From JALVDI01 sp039186435 (GTDB taxonomy: Bacteria > Myxococcota_A > Polyangia > Polyangiales > Houyiibacteriaceae), in contig JBCDAA010000048.1 of the NCBI GenBank assembly GCA_039186435.1, forward strand, positions 1 through 31,795: a DNA stretch of 31,795 nucleotides. The letters run 5' to 3'. The notes under the pieces are model-generated. The model searched no databases and had not been told where the DNA came from. It worked only from the letters and a program-made list of their open reading frames with translations. Within the stretch, counting starts at the first letter, position 1. Each line of letters starts with the position of its first letter. Of this stretch, positions 1-6,362 are shown piece after piece. The position numbers and the translations under genes are program-made.

Positions 1-111
1 CCCGGCCGGTTATGTCTGCGTGGCGCCCCTCGCGGTTTGTGCTCCCCAGGAGCGCGAGCGCTGCCGAGAGGAAGCGGTGGTATTTCAAGGTCAGGTTGAG
101 CGAAGAGCGAT

Positions 112-588
112 CTAGGGCGTGCAGAACCCAAAGCCGAGGAGCATCTGACAGCGGTAGCCCTCCGCCTGTCGGCACTCGGCATCGCTGGTGCACGATGTCG
201 TGCAGAGCATCGAAGACGACCCGCCACCGCCCCCGGAACTACTCTGGGTAACGCAGGTGACGTCGTCGCCGGTTCCGCAGTCGGCGGTCGTTTCGCATCC
301 CTTGCTGCAGAAACCGTTCGGGTAGGACGCGAGAGTCTCTCCGGTGAGCGGGTTCGTCACCTCCGTGAAGCACATCGCATCGGGTGGGTTCGTACAGTCG
401 CTGTCGACGGCGCACGCTTCCCCAATCCCAGCGCCTCCGCCGGTCGCACTATCGCCGGTCGTCGCGCTATCGCGTCCTCCGCCACCACCGCTGTCGACCG
501 GGCGCGTCCCAGAATCGAGGGTAGGGCGACCGCTGTCGGAGCAGGAGAAAAGAGAAAACGAAACCAACACCAAGGTGCAGCGAAGCAT
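112..588 (-). CDS. Cys-rich lipoprotein, function unknown
   Basis: The 158-residue product begins with a short hydrophobic segment ending in a lipobox-like LFSC, so Cys16 is the probable lipidation site and the protein is probably attached to the outer membrane. A low-complexity Gly/Ser/Asp/Thr linker follows (about residues 18-55). The rest carries many cysteines spaced like small disulfide-rich repeats (DSDC, GCETTADC, CTSDAEC patterns). No enzyme motif is visible. It lies downstream of the interrupted Cys-rich lipoprotein gene on the same strand and has the same architecture, so the two look like diverged paralogues. The ATG at 588 is chosen because it places the signal sequence at the N-terminus; the ribosome site ahead of it is weak. 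The family is not recognised; such lipoproteins are common in myxobacteria. Confidence 0.75.
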   Translation of the reverse strand: MLRCTLVLVSFSLFSCSDSGRPTLDSGTRPVDSGGGGGRDSATTGDSATGGGAGIGEACAVDSDCTNPPDAMCFTEVTNPLTGETLASYPNGFCSKGCETTADCGTGDDVTCVTQSSSGGGGGSSSMLCTTSCTSDAECRQAEGYRCQMLLGFGFCTP

Positions 589-674
589 CGCCGGACCCTA
601 CCAGTTTTGCTCTTCCTCCGAGTTGCACTCCTCGCGCGGGTCTGAGTGCTCGCCTAAGCCGACCCCGCTGAAAT

Positions 675-830
675 CTAGGGAGGAGGCGTCGCGTCGCCGC
701 ACATTCCCGGCGCTTCGTTGCAGGTCCCGTTGATGCAGAAGGTGCCCGACGGACAATCGCTCGTCGTGTTGCAGGCCTTGGGTCGACAGCCGCTGTCGCG
801 ATGGCTGAACTGTGAGGCGGAGACCGGCGT
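675..830 (-). pseudogene. Orphaned C-terminal tail of the Cys-rich lipoprotein
   Basis: Reading on in the same frame after the TGA at 831-833 gives about 51 further codons to a TAG at 675-677. The translation contains SGCRPKAC, TTSDC, GTFCINGTC and GMCGD motifs, the same disulfide-repeat style as the upstream part. A random continuation would not be expected to keep six cysteines in phase. There is no obvious independent start codon or ribosome site, so it is best read as the detached end of the preceding gene. Confidence 0.6.
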
Positions 831-1433
831 TCAGTCGGCGGCGGGTCCGCAGCTCGTCTCGTCGCAGGCGGCGACTCCACACTGTCCGTTCTCGCGGCAG
901 ACCTCCCCCGCCGCGCATCCGACGCTGGTGCAGTCGAACGTACAGATCTCGTCTTCGCAGGTCAGGCCAAGCTCCGCGCAGTTGCCGTCGAGGCGGCAGT
1001 CGCGTTGGCAGAACCCCCAGCCGCACGTGGCGTCGTTCACGCAGACCATCTCGTTGCCGCAGGACTCCTCGCGAAACTCACAGGGCGGCGGAGGGGCGGG
1101 GCCGGTGATGCAGACGTCAAGCGTGCACGCGCCGCCGGGACAGCACTGCGGCGTGCCCTCGCCGGTGCACTCGACATTGTCCTCGCAGGTGCTGAGTCCG
1201 CTGTCCGCACCGGCGTCGGGGCTTGCGGCATCGGGCATCGAAGTGTCGGGGAGCCCGCTGTCGAACCCGACGAGCCCCTCCTCGCACAACCCCTCGGGCG
1301 TTTCGCGGTGACCGAAGAACTCGCAGCAGGGCGGCTGATTTCCGATCTCGCGACACATGCGGTCGGAAGGTTCGGACGAGCCGCTTCCCCCGCATCCGAC
1401 AAGAACGACGACGACTCCAGCGATGGCGCGCAT
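831..1433 (-). CDS. Cys-rich lipoprotein, cut short by an in-frame TGA
   Basis: From ATG 1433 the frame encodes 200 residues: a signal sequence with lipobox LVGC (Cys14), a Ser/Asp-rich linker, then a long series of closely spaced cysteines (CCEFFGH, QCCPGGAC, CGWGFCQRDC, CDETSC). It ends at a TGA at 831-833. The same frame stays open beyond that stop to a TAG at 675-677 and still encodes Cys-repeat sequence of the same style, so the ancestral gene probably ran 675-1433 (about 252 codons). The upstream frame is open to 1565, but only the 1433 start gives a lipoprotein signal. No good Shine-Dalgarno is seen. It may be a pseudogene, a functional truncated protein or a case of stop readthrough. 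Function unknown. Confidence 0.65.
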   Translation of the reverse strand: MRAIAGVVVVLVGCGGSGSSEPSDRMCREIGNQPPCCEFFGHRETPEGLCEEGLVGFDSGLPDTSMPDAASPDAGADSGLSTCEDNVECTGEGTPQCCPGGACTLDVCITGPAPPPPCEFREESCGNEMVCVNDATCGWGFCQRDCRLDGNCAELGLTCEDEICTFDCTSVGCAAGEVCRENGQCGVAACDETSCGPAAD

Positions 1434-1618
1434 GCAGGGAGGAGCTGCAAGCGGCGTACCTCCGTTCAGCCTTCGACCACGCAGCGCATTTCCCACGAAA
1501 GAGACTTCGCCACGGCACACATTGCCTCGGTTGTGCCAGGCTGACTCGCTTTTCGAAAGGTTCAAGACAGCGAAGAAAGTCTGCGCCGGTCGTCGGTGGC
1601 GCGCGTTCCCCTCATGAA

Positions 1619-1626
1619 AGGAGGGG
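1619..1626 (+). promoter_or_regulatory. Strong Shine-Dalgarno fixing the start at 1629
   Basis: AGGAGGGG lies two bases before ATG 1629 (AGGAGG core four bases away). It decides the start in favour of 1629 over the in-frame ATGs at 1596 and 1614, and shows that the plus strand, not the open acidic frame on the minus strand, is the coding one here. Confidence 0.7.
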
Positions 1627-1628
1627 CG

Positions 1629-2111
1629 ATGATTTTCAAAAAGCCTCTACGAAAGCACCGATTTCTTCATTCCCTGGTGTTCTCGAGCGTGATGATTTTG
1701 GAGGGGTGCGCGGGAACCGAGCCTGCGCAAGACCCGGTGGCGAGTTCGTCCGCGTACGGCTCGTCGTCTGGCTCGTCGGCGTCGACGCCTGGCTCGTCGT
1801 CGAGCGCGTCGACGCGAGCAGCCCGGTCCTCTTCCTCTCGGTCTGCACGCACGGCTTCCACGCCGGCATCGTCGTCCGCGCGATCGTCGTCCGCGCGATC
1901 GTCCGCGTCGTCCCCTGCGTCTTCAGCGACGGACGCTACCGGCGACGTGCCGCGTGCTGCACTCACTGATCTTCGCCTCTGTGAGCGCGGTTGGCCGACG
2001 ACCAAGGCCGGACGCGGCAACGGCTTTCACAACTGCACGGCGGTGCGCGATGCGGACGGAACCGAAGCGTTTGAGTGCGAGGATCAGGAGGGCCCGTGTC
2101 GTCGGCCGTAG
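1629..2111 (+). CDS. Ser-rich lipoprotein, function unknown
   Basis: The product is about 160 residues. A basic N-terminus (KKPLRKHR) and hydrophobic segment end in a lipobox-like ILEGC, giving lipidation at Cys27. Residues about 35-105 are a Ser/Ala/Thr/Arg low-complexity linker encoded by imperfect TCG/TCC-rich DNA repeats (for example around 1870-1910). The C-terminus is a small Cys-containing domain (LCERGW, NCTAVRDADG, FECEDQEGPC). No known family is recognised. The gene overlaps the start of the ferritin-like gene by 16 bases, suggesting they are co-transcribed and possibly translationally coupled. The opposite strand is also open here because of the repeats, but it lacks a signal sequence or ribosome site. 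Confidence 0.65.
   Translation: MIFKKPLRKHRFLHSLVFSSVMILEGCAGTEPAQDPVASSSAYGSSSGSSASTPGSSSSASTRAARSSSSRSARTASTPASSSARSSSARSSASSPASSATDATGDVPRAALTDLRLCERGWPTTKAGRGNGFHNCTAVRDADGTEAFECEDQEGPCRRP
2086..2092 (+). promoter_or_regulatory. Shine-Dalgarno fixing the GTG start at 2096
   Basis: AGGAGGG sits three bases before GTG 2096, inside the 3' end of the upstream lipoprotein gene. An in-frame ATG at 2075 has no comparable site, so the GTG start is preferred and the two genes overlap. Confidence 0.6.
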
Positions 2112-2920
2112 GACTGGCGTCCCCGTCGACGCGGCAAGCGGTCCGTGTCGATGGCCGCTGGAAGGGTCGGGTGACCCGCGATCCACTCCCCGCACCTCTG
2201 CTCGATCGCGATCCTCGCCTTCGGCGTCGCATTGCCGCGATCTGGCATCTTCAAGCGTCCACGGAAGCACGCGTTGCAGGTTCCTTTGCAGTGGTTCGTG
2301 ACGCCCTCGTGGCCTTGCACGCGGATCCAGGCCTCGTTCGCCTCGCCGATCGCGCGATCGACGACGAGCATCGCCATGCGGCGCTCTGCGAGGAGGTCGC
2401 CGGTCGCTACCTGGAGCGAGAGGTGCAACCCTACGAGGTGCTGGCCTCGCAGCAGCCTTCGCATCCTCAGGCGAGCGATCGGGTGCGACACATCCTTCAC
2501 ATCGCGGGGCAGTGCTGCTTCAACGAGACATTCGCGAGCGCTTATCTCAGCGCTGCCCAGAGTGGTGCCTCGGAGCCGCTCGCGCGTCACGCGCTTCGCG
2601 AGCTCCTTCGCGACGAGATCGACCACGCCCGCGTCGGCTGGGGGTTCATGCACGAGCTTCCCGCAACGTATCGCCGGGTGGTTTCGGAGTGGCTGGTCCC
2701 CCTCGCGGTGTGCAACCTGCGCGAGTGGCAGTCCATCGATCTACCCCAGGACGATTCACTCGCTCCCTTTGGTGTCCCGCCTTGGGAGGTCGCTCAGGAG
2801 GCGATCCTTGAAGCGCTCACCGGCGTGATCCTCCCCGGGTTTCAGCACGTCGGGCTCGACACTCGCGCGCTCGAGCAGTGGATCGCCGCTGGCGCGCATG
2901 TGCCGGCTCTTCGCGCGTGA
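2096..2920 (+). CDS. Ferritin-like di-iron protein
   Basis: The predicted protein has 274 residues and a mostly helical composition. It carries two ExxH motifs typical of ferritin-like di-iron four-helix bundles: E91-H-R-H94 in a DDEHRH context and E174-I-D-H177 in a DEIDHARVGW context. Additional glutamates sit on the other two helices (one near residue 57 and E144 in FNETF). This is the ligand pattern E / ExxH / E / ExxH. The substrate cannot be read from sequence: related proteins are oxidases, oxygenases or iron-storage-like proteins. GTG 2096 is chosen as the start because AGGAGGG lies at 2086-2092. No signal peptide is seen, so it is probably cytoplasmic. It overlaps the upstream lipoprotein gene by 16 bases. 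Confidence 0.72.
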   Translation: MSSAVGLASPSTRQAVRVDGRWKGRVTRDPLPAPLLDRDPRLRRRIAAIWHLQASTEARVAGSFAVVRDALVALHADPGLVRLADRAIDDEHRHAALCEEVAGRYLEREVQPYEVLASQQPSHPQASDRVRHILHIAGQCCFNETFASAYLSAAQSGASEPLARHALRELLRDEIDHARVGWGFMHELPATYRRVVSEWLVPLAVCNLREWQSIDLPQDDSLAPFGVPPWEVAQEAILEALTGVILPGFQHVGLDTRALEQWIAAGAHVPALRA

Positions 2921-2953
2921 TCGAGGACCCGTTCGGTTGTCTTGGATCCCGCG

Positions 2954-3385
2954 CTAGGACGGATACTCGTCGACGCCCTTTTGAATCTCCTCCGGTGTCA
3001 TCGTTCGTATCGGTTTGCTGAGGATCCAAAGATGCCCGAAGGGGTCGCGGATTCGCCCCTCGCGAAACCCGTAAAACCGATCCTCCACCGGGATCACGAC
3101 CGTCGCGCCTGCGGCGACCGCTTCGCGGGCAATCGCATCGGGGTCGTCGCAGCGGAGCGTGAAGAGAACTGGCGTTCCGCCGAGGTGGGTCGGACTCCGG
3201 TTGTGAGGTTCGTCCGCGTCAGCGAGCGAAAAGACAGAGCCTCGAATGGAGAGCCCCGCGTGCACGATGAGCCCTTCCGGGGTGGCGAAGCGCTCGAGCT
3301 CCTCTGCGCCAAACACTCGTTGGTAGAACGCGATGGCGTCGGCGGCGCGGTGACAGATCAGGCGGGGGGAGAGGGCGGCGTCCAT
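2954..3385 (-). CDS. VOC (glyoxalase/PhnB-like) family protein
   Basis: The product has 143 residues, normal for a single-chain PhnB-type vicinal oxygen chelate protein. It starts with a typical beta-alpha-beta opening (SPRLICHRAADAIAFYQRVFGAEELERF). It ends with the RIRDPFGHLWILSKP motif characteristic of the PhnB/YdcN-like branch, followed by a helix starting MTPEEI. The family includes metal-dependent lyases, dioxygenases and resistance proteins, and no specific substrate can be assigned. It is separated by 36 bases from the TPR lipoprotein that precedes it on the same strand and converges with the ferritin-like gene. Confidence 0.85.
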   Translation of the reverse strand: MDAALSPRLICHRAADAIAFYQRVFGAEELERFATPEGLIVHAGLSIRGSVFSLADADEPHNRSPTHLGGTPVLFTLRCDDPDAIAREAVAAGATVVIPVEDRFYGFREGRIRDPFGHLWILSKPIRTMTPEEIQKGVDEYPS

Positions 3386-3421
3386 GGCTGCGCAAAGCGT
3401 ACCTTGATTCCTCTCGGCTCC

Positions 3422-4849
3422 TCAGCACATCGAATTGAAGCTCTCGAACGCGGAGCTGATCCCGAAACCGGTTGGAAGCTCCCGTCGCGCCGGCGCGCCC
3501 GGATCGGGAAACCAAACGAGCCGCTCGAGGTCCTGCATCCAAAGCTTGCCCTGCTCGACGTGAAAAAGGCGCTGCCCTTCGCCACCTTCACCCCAAACGG
3601 CGGTCCCCCTTCGCAGATCGATCACTTCTGTAAAGTAGCGATCGGGAAAGCCGCAGTCGCCGGTGCTCGACGAGTGGACGACCGCCCAGTGATCGATGCG
3701 CGTGATTCGAACGTCCCGGCGATGCCTCCGATCGAGACGGATCCGGCGATCGCCGTCGCGAAGCGTTCGACCTCGAGCAACGAGCTCGTCATTCGAAACG
3801 GGGATCCACGTCGAGGGGCCGATTCCGATTTGGGGCTTCGCGACAGGAGCGGCGCGCGCACCGGTCTCGGCCCATTCGGTCCGTGAGGGCGCTTCGTTGT
3901 AGGGGAGGTACGTGAGGAAGGGGCGCGCGTCCTCGAAGCCGACGCGCAGCGCGATGAAGTCGCTTTGCTCTCGGTTGACGTGGCGCGTGAAGAGTTCTCG
4001 TCCCCGAAAGCGCTCGAGGAGCTTCACCTCAAAGCGCGGAAGGAACGCCATCTCCGCCCACGACACGATGGAGTGAACTTCGACGACCTGACCCTCGTGA
4101 ATCACGGATGCGTAGAGCGGCGGACCCTGTCGTCGGGGTGCCGCTCGACCTTGACGTCGAGGCGACGCGGGAACGAAACGCTCACCGGTCCAGAATCCAG
4201 CCTGCGTCCAGTGGAGCGACGCCTCCGGGTCCTCATCCGCCGTGACGCCAAACGCAACGAGGCGCGCGCCATTCTCGCTCGCGGCCTCATACCTCTCGAT
4301 CAGCATTTCCCCGAGGCGCGCGATCTCAGCGCGAATTGGGGCGAGGTCCTCGTCGGCGAGCGCGCGCGGAAGGTTGGTTGGCAGGTCTTCACACAGAAGC
4401 CGGCCGATCTCTCTGCGCGCGGTTTCCGCGTCCCCGGCCCGAAGCGCGGCACAGGCGAGGTTGAAACGCGCGCTTCCATACGTGGGTGCCGACTCGGAGA
4501 GTGCGCGAAACGCCGTGGCTGCCTCGGCGAAGGCTTCCTGACGATGAAGCCGCAGTGCCGCCCGGGATGCGCGGAGGTGAGCGCGCGTCGGCGTAAACGG
4601 GTGGACGTAGCCAACCTCACAGGAACGAAGCGCGGTGTGGCCATCCACCGACGGCGCGGACCGCGTTTCTGAGGTGGGCGTTTCCGAGGTGGGCGTTTCC
4701 GCGGTGGGCGTTTCCGAGGTGGGCGTTGCCGAGGCGGGCGCGGCTGAGGTGGGCGTCTCTGTCGATTGCGCGCTCGGCGCCGTTTCGCGAGATCCACATG
4801 CGCAGACGAAAACGGCGACTAGCGCGAAGCGGAGACGAGGAGAGCCCAT
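3422..4849 (-). CDS. TPR-type lipoprotein with Thr/Pro repeat linker
   Basis: A 475-residue product with a signal sequence ending in VCAC (lipidation at Cys18). Residues about 30-62 form a Thr-Pro-Ser-Glu linker encoded by a 15-bp tandem repeat (4671-4760). Residues about 85-180 contain TPR-like helices (AEAATAFRALSESAPTYGSARFNLACAALRAGD). The C-terminal half contains beta-rich sequence with no recognised catalytic motif (WTQAGFWTGERF, TRIDHWAVVHSSS, WFPDPGAPARRE). It is probably a periplasmic or outer-membrane-attached protein. The gene is divergent from the ArsR gene, 56 bases between start codons, so the regulator might control it. Confidence 0.72.
   Translation of the reverse strand: MGSPRLRFALVAVFVCACGSRETAPSAQSTETPTSAAPASATPTSETPTAETPTSETPTSETRSAPSVDGHTALRSCEVGYVHPFTPTRAHLRASRAALRLHRQEAFAEAATAFRALSESAPTYGSARFNLACAALRAGDAETARREIGRLLCEDLPTNLPRALADEDLAPIRAEIARLGEMLIERYEAASENGARLVAFGVTADEDPEASLHWTQAGFWTGERFVPASPRRQGRAAPRRQGPPLYASVIHEGQVVEVHSIVSWAEMAFLPRFEVKLLERFRGRELFTRHVNREQSDFIALRVGFEDARPFLTYLPYNEAPSRTEWAETGARAAPVAKPQIGIGPSTWIPVSNDELVARGRTLRDGDRRIRLDRRHRRDVRITRIDHWAVVHSSSTGDCGFPDRYFTEVIDLRRGTAVWGEGGEGQRLFHVEQGKLWMQDLERLVWFPDPGAPARRELPTGFGISSAFESFNSMC
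4671..4760. repeat. 15-bp tandem repeat, six copies, in a lipoprotein linker
   Basis: Six consecutive 15-base units with consensus GAGGTGGGCGTTTCC (plus strand) begin at 4671, 4686, 4701, 4716, 4731 and 4746. The first two are identical and the rest differ at one to several positions. On the minus strand they encode the five-residue ETPTS-type linker. Because the unit is a multiple of three, copy number can change without a frameshift. Confidence 0.9.
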
Positions 4850-4905
4850 GCAGCGCTCTTAACATACGCCGCGAGGTTCACGATTTCGGGTTGACAGTCA
4901 GTTCG
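4850..4905. promoter_or_regulatory. Divergent intergenic region ahead of arsR-type gene
   Basis: This 56-base region separates the start codons of the TPR lipoprotein (minus) and the ArsR-type regulator (plus) and must hold or overlap promoters for both. TTGACA at 4891-4896 matches a -35 element, but no well-spaced -10 is present before ATG 4906. Promoter assignment is therefore weak. Confidence 0.3.
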
Positions 4906-5220
4906 ATGAGTATCAAATCATCGGCGCTGATGGACGAAGGCGGCTTCGCAAAGGTGTTTCGCGCGTTGGGTCACCCCAACCGTCTTCGTCTGTTCACGGA
5001 GATCTGGAAGAACGGCAACGCCAGCTACGAGGATGGCCACGTCTGTTTTCTTCACGAGGTGATGGAGCGGCTGAACGTAGGCGCTCCTACGGTTTCGCAC
5101 CACCTCAAGACCCTGGTGGACGCGGGCCTGATTACCACCGCCAAGCAAGGGAAGTTTGTGACCTGTCGCGTGAATCCGAAGGCGCTCGAGGAGCTTCGGA
5201 TCTTCTTTGCGCGCGGGTGA
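4906..5220 (+). CDS. ArsR/SmtB-family winged-helix transcriptional regulator
   Basis: With the start at ATG 4906 the product is 104 residues, the usual size for ArsR-family dimeric repressors. The N-terminal helix (FAKVFRALGHPNRLRLF) is the standard ArsR opening. The recognition-helix region NVGAPTVSHHLKTLVDAGLI is followed by the wing (AKQGKFVTCRVN). The ELCVC metal-binding motif of classical ArsR/SmtB sensors is absent; only isolated cysteines (HVCFLH, VTCRV) are present, so the ligand is unknown. ATG 4930 is an alternative start, and neither has a clear Shine-Dalgarno. The next gene, 55 bases downstream on the same strand, is an oxidoreductase, a likely target. Confidence 0.85.
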   Translation: MSIKSSALMDEGGFAKVFRALGHPNRLRLFTEIWKNGNASYEDGHVCFLHEVMERLNVGAPTVSHHLKTLVDAGLITTAKQGKFVTCRVNPKALEELRIFFARG

Positions 5221-5232
5221 GTTTTTTTGCCC

Positions 5233-5252
5233 CGACAATTCGAAAGTTGTCG
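5233..5252. promoter_or_regulatory. Palindrome between ArsR gene and oxidoreductase, possible operator
   Basis: CGACAA (5233-5238) and TTGTCG (5247-5252) are perfect inverted arms around an 8-base spacer that itself contains TTCGAA. It lies 23 bases before the GTG start of the oxidoreductase gene. ArsR-family dimers bind such inverted repeats, so an operator role is plausible, but it could equally be an mRNA hairpin. Confidence 0.35.
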
Positions 5253-5275
5253 AAATATCGATTGGAGATAGTTCC

Positions 5276-6319
5276 GTGCAGACCCAAGCCACCAAGGTCG
5301 TCATCGACAAAGCGGGATCCTACGAAAAGCTGAAAGTCCGAAAGGTATCCATCGGCGCACCCAAAGCGCGTGAGGTGCGCATCGCCGTCAAGGCAACCGG
5401 CGTGAACTACGCCGACGTCATTGTCCGCATGGGCCTCTACGCGTCGGCGAAGGAACTAGTCGGCTGGCCGATCACGCCGGGCTTCGAGGTGTCCGGAGTC
5501 GTCGAGGCGGTGGGAAGCGACGTGGAGGATCTCGCTGTCGGAACGCGCGTCGTCGCGGTCACCCTCTTCGACGGGTACGCATCGCACGTGGTGGTGCCGC
5601 GGCATCAGGTTTTTGTGCTCCCGGACGAGATCTCGCACGTGGAGGGCGCATCGCTCCCCGCGGTTTTTCTCACCGCACACTTTGCTCTTCATCAGCTCGC
5701 CCATCCGCGGCCGGGCGATCATCTCCTGGTTCATTCGGCGGCCGGTGGCGTGGGCGGGAGTCTGGTCCAGCTCGCAAAAGTCGCGGGGTGCAAAGTCACC
5801 GGGGTGGTCGGCCGCACTCACAAGATCGAGACCGCAAAGGAGCACGGCTGCGACCACGTCATCGACAAATCCAAGCAGGACCTGTGGAAGGAAGCCGAGC
5901 GGATCGCACCGGAAGGCTATGATGTCGTCCTCGACGCGAACGGGGTCGCAACCCTCAAAGACAGCTACAACCATCTCCGACGTCCCGGAAAGCTCGTCGT
6001 GTATGGCTTTGCGACCATGATGCCGAAGACGGGCGGTCGCCCGAACTACCTGAAGCTGGCCGCGGACTATCTACGAACGCCCCGGTTCAATCCTCTCGAC
6101 ATGACGAACGCGAGCAAGTCGGTCCTCGCGTTCAACCTGAGCTACCTCTTCGAGCGGGTGGAGTTCCTGGAAGAAGGAATGGCCGACGTGATGCGCTGGC
6201 TCGCGGAGGGCAAGATCAAGCCGCCTCCCGCAACGACCTACGACCTTGCGCGAGTCGCGGACGCCCATCGGGATATCGAGTCCGGAAATACCGTCGGCAA
6301 GCTGATCTTGATCCCCTAA
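5276..6319 (+). CDS. VAT-1/quinone-oxidoreductase-like medium-chain dehydrogenase
   Basis: The 347-residue product is a zinc-independent member of the medium-chain dehydrogenase/reductase superfamily. The GroES-like half contains TGVNYADVIVRMGLY and PGFEVSGVVEAVG. The Rossmann half carries the NADPH-binding motif AAGGVGGSLVQLAK (about residues 157-170). The C-terminal features (LVVYGFATMMPKTGGRPN, FNPLDMTNASKSVLAFNLSYL, EGKIKPP) resemble the VAT-1/QOR-like branch, which reduces quinones or enones with NADPH. GTG 5276 is chosen because GGAGA lies about eight bases upstream and upstream residues do not fit the fold. It follows the ArsR gene and may be regulated by it in response to a reactive compound. 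Confidence 0.87.
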   Translation: MQTQATKVVIDKAGSYEKLKVRKVSIGAPKAREVRIAVKATGVNYADVIVRMGLYASAKELVGWPITPGFEVSGVVEAVGSDVEDLAVGTRVVAVTLFDGYASHVVVPRHQVFVLPDEISHVEGASLPAVFLTAHFALHQLAHPRPGDHLLVHSAAGGVGGSLVQLAKVAGCKVTGVVGRTHKIETAKEHGCDHVIDKSKQDLWKEAERIAPEGYDVVLDANGVATLKDSYNHLRRPGKLVVYGFATMMPKTGGRPNYLKLAADYLRTPRFNPLDMTNASKSVLAFNLSYLFERVEFLEEGMADVMRWLAEGKIKPPPATTYDLARVADAHRDIESGNTVGKLILIP

Positions 6320-6362
6320 TTCACGCTTCGAGGGCGGTCCCGAACACGATATCATCGCTCCG

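Noticed and set aside
12..251. Short plus-strand open frame at the left edge
   Set aside because: It is Arg/Ser-rich, has no ribosome site, and overlaps the Cys-rich lipoprotein gene on the other strand. I see no supported gene in bases 1-111.
831..833. Selenocysteine reading of the in-frame TGA
   Set aside because: I saw no convincing SECIS-like hairpin just after the codon, and secreted Cys-rich repeat lipoproteins are not a known selenoprotein family. Mutation or readthrough is simpler.
1667..2020. Acidic minus-strand open frame opposite the Ser-rich lipoprotein
   Set aside because: It has no signal sequence or ribosome site; the plus strand has AGGAGGGG, a lipobox and a Cys-containing end domain.
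5221..5230. T-run after the ArsR gene as a terminator
   Set aside because: There is no stable hairpin directly before the T-run, and the next gene lies close by on the same strand.
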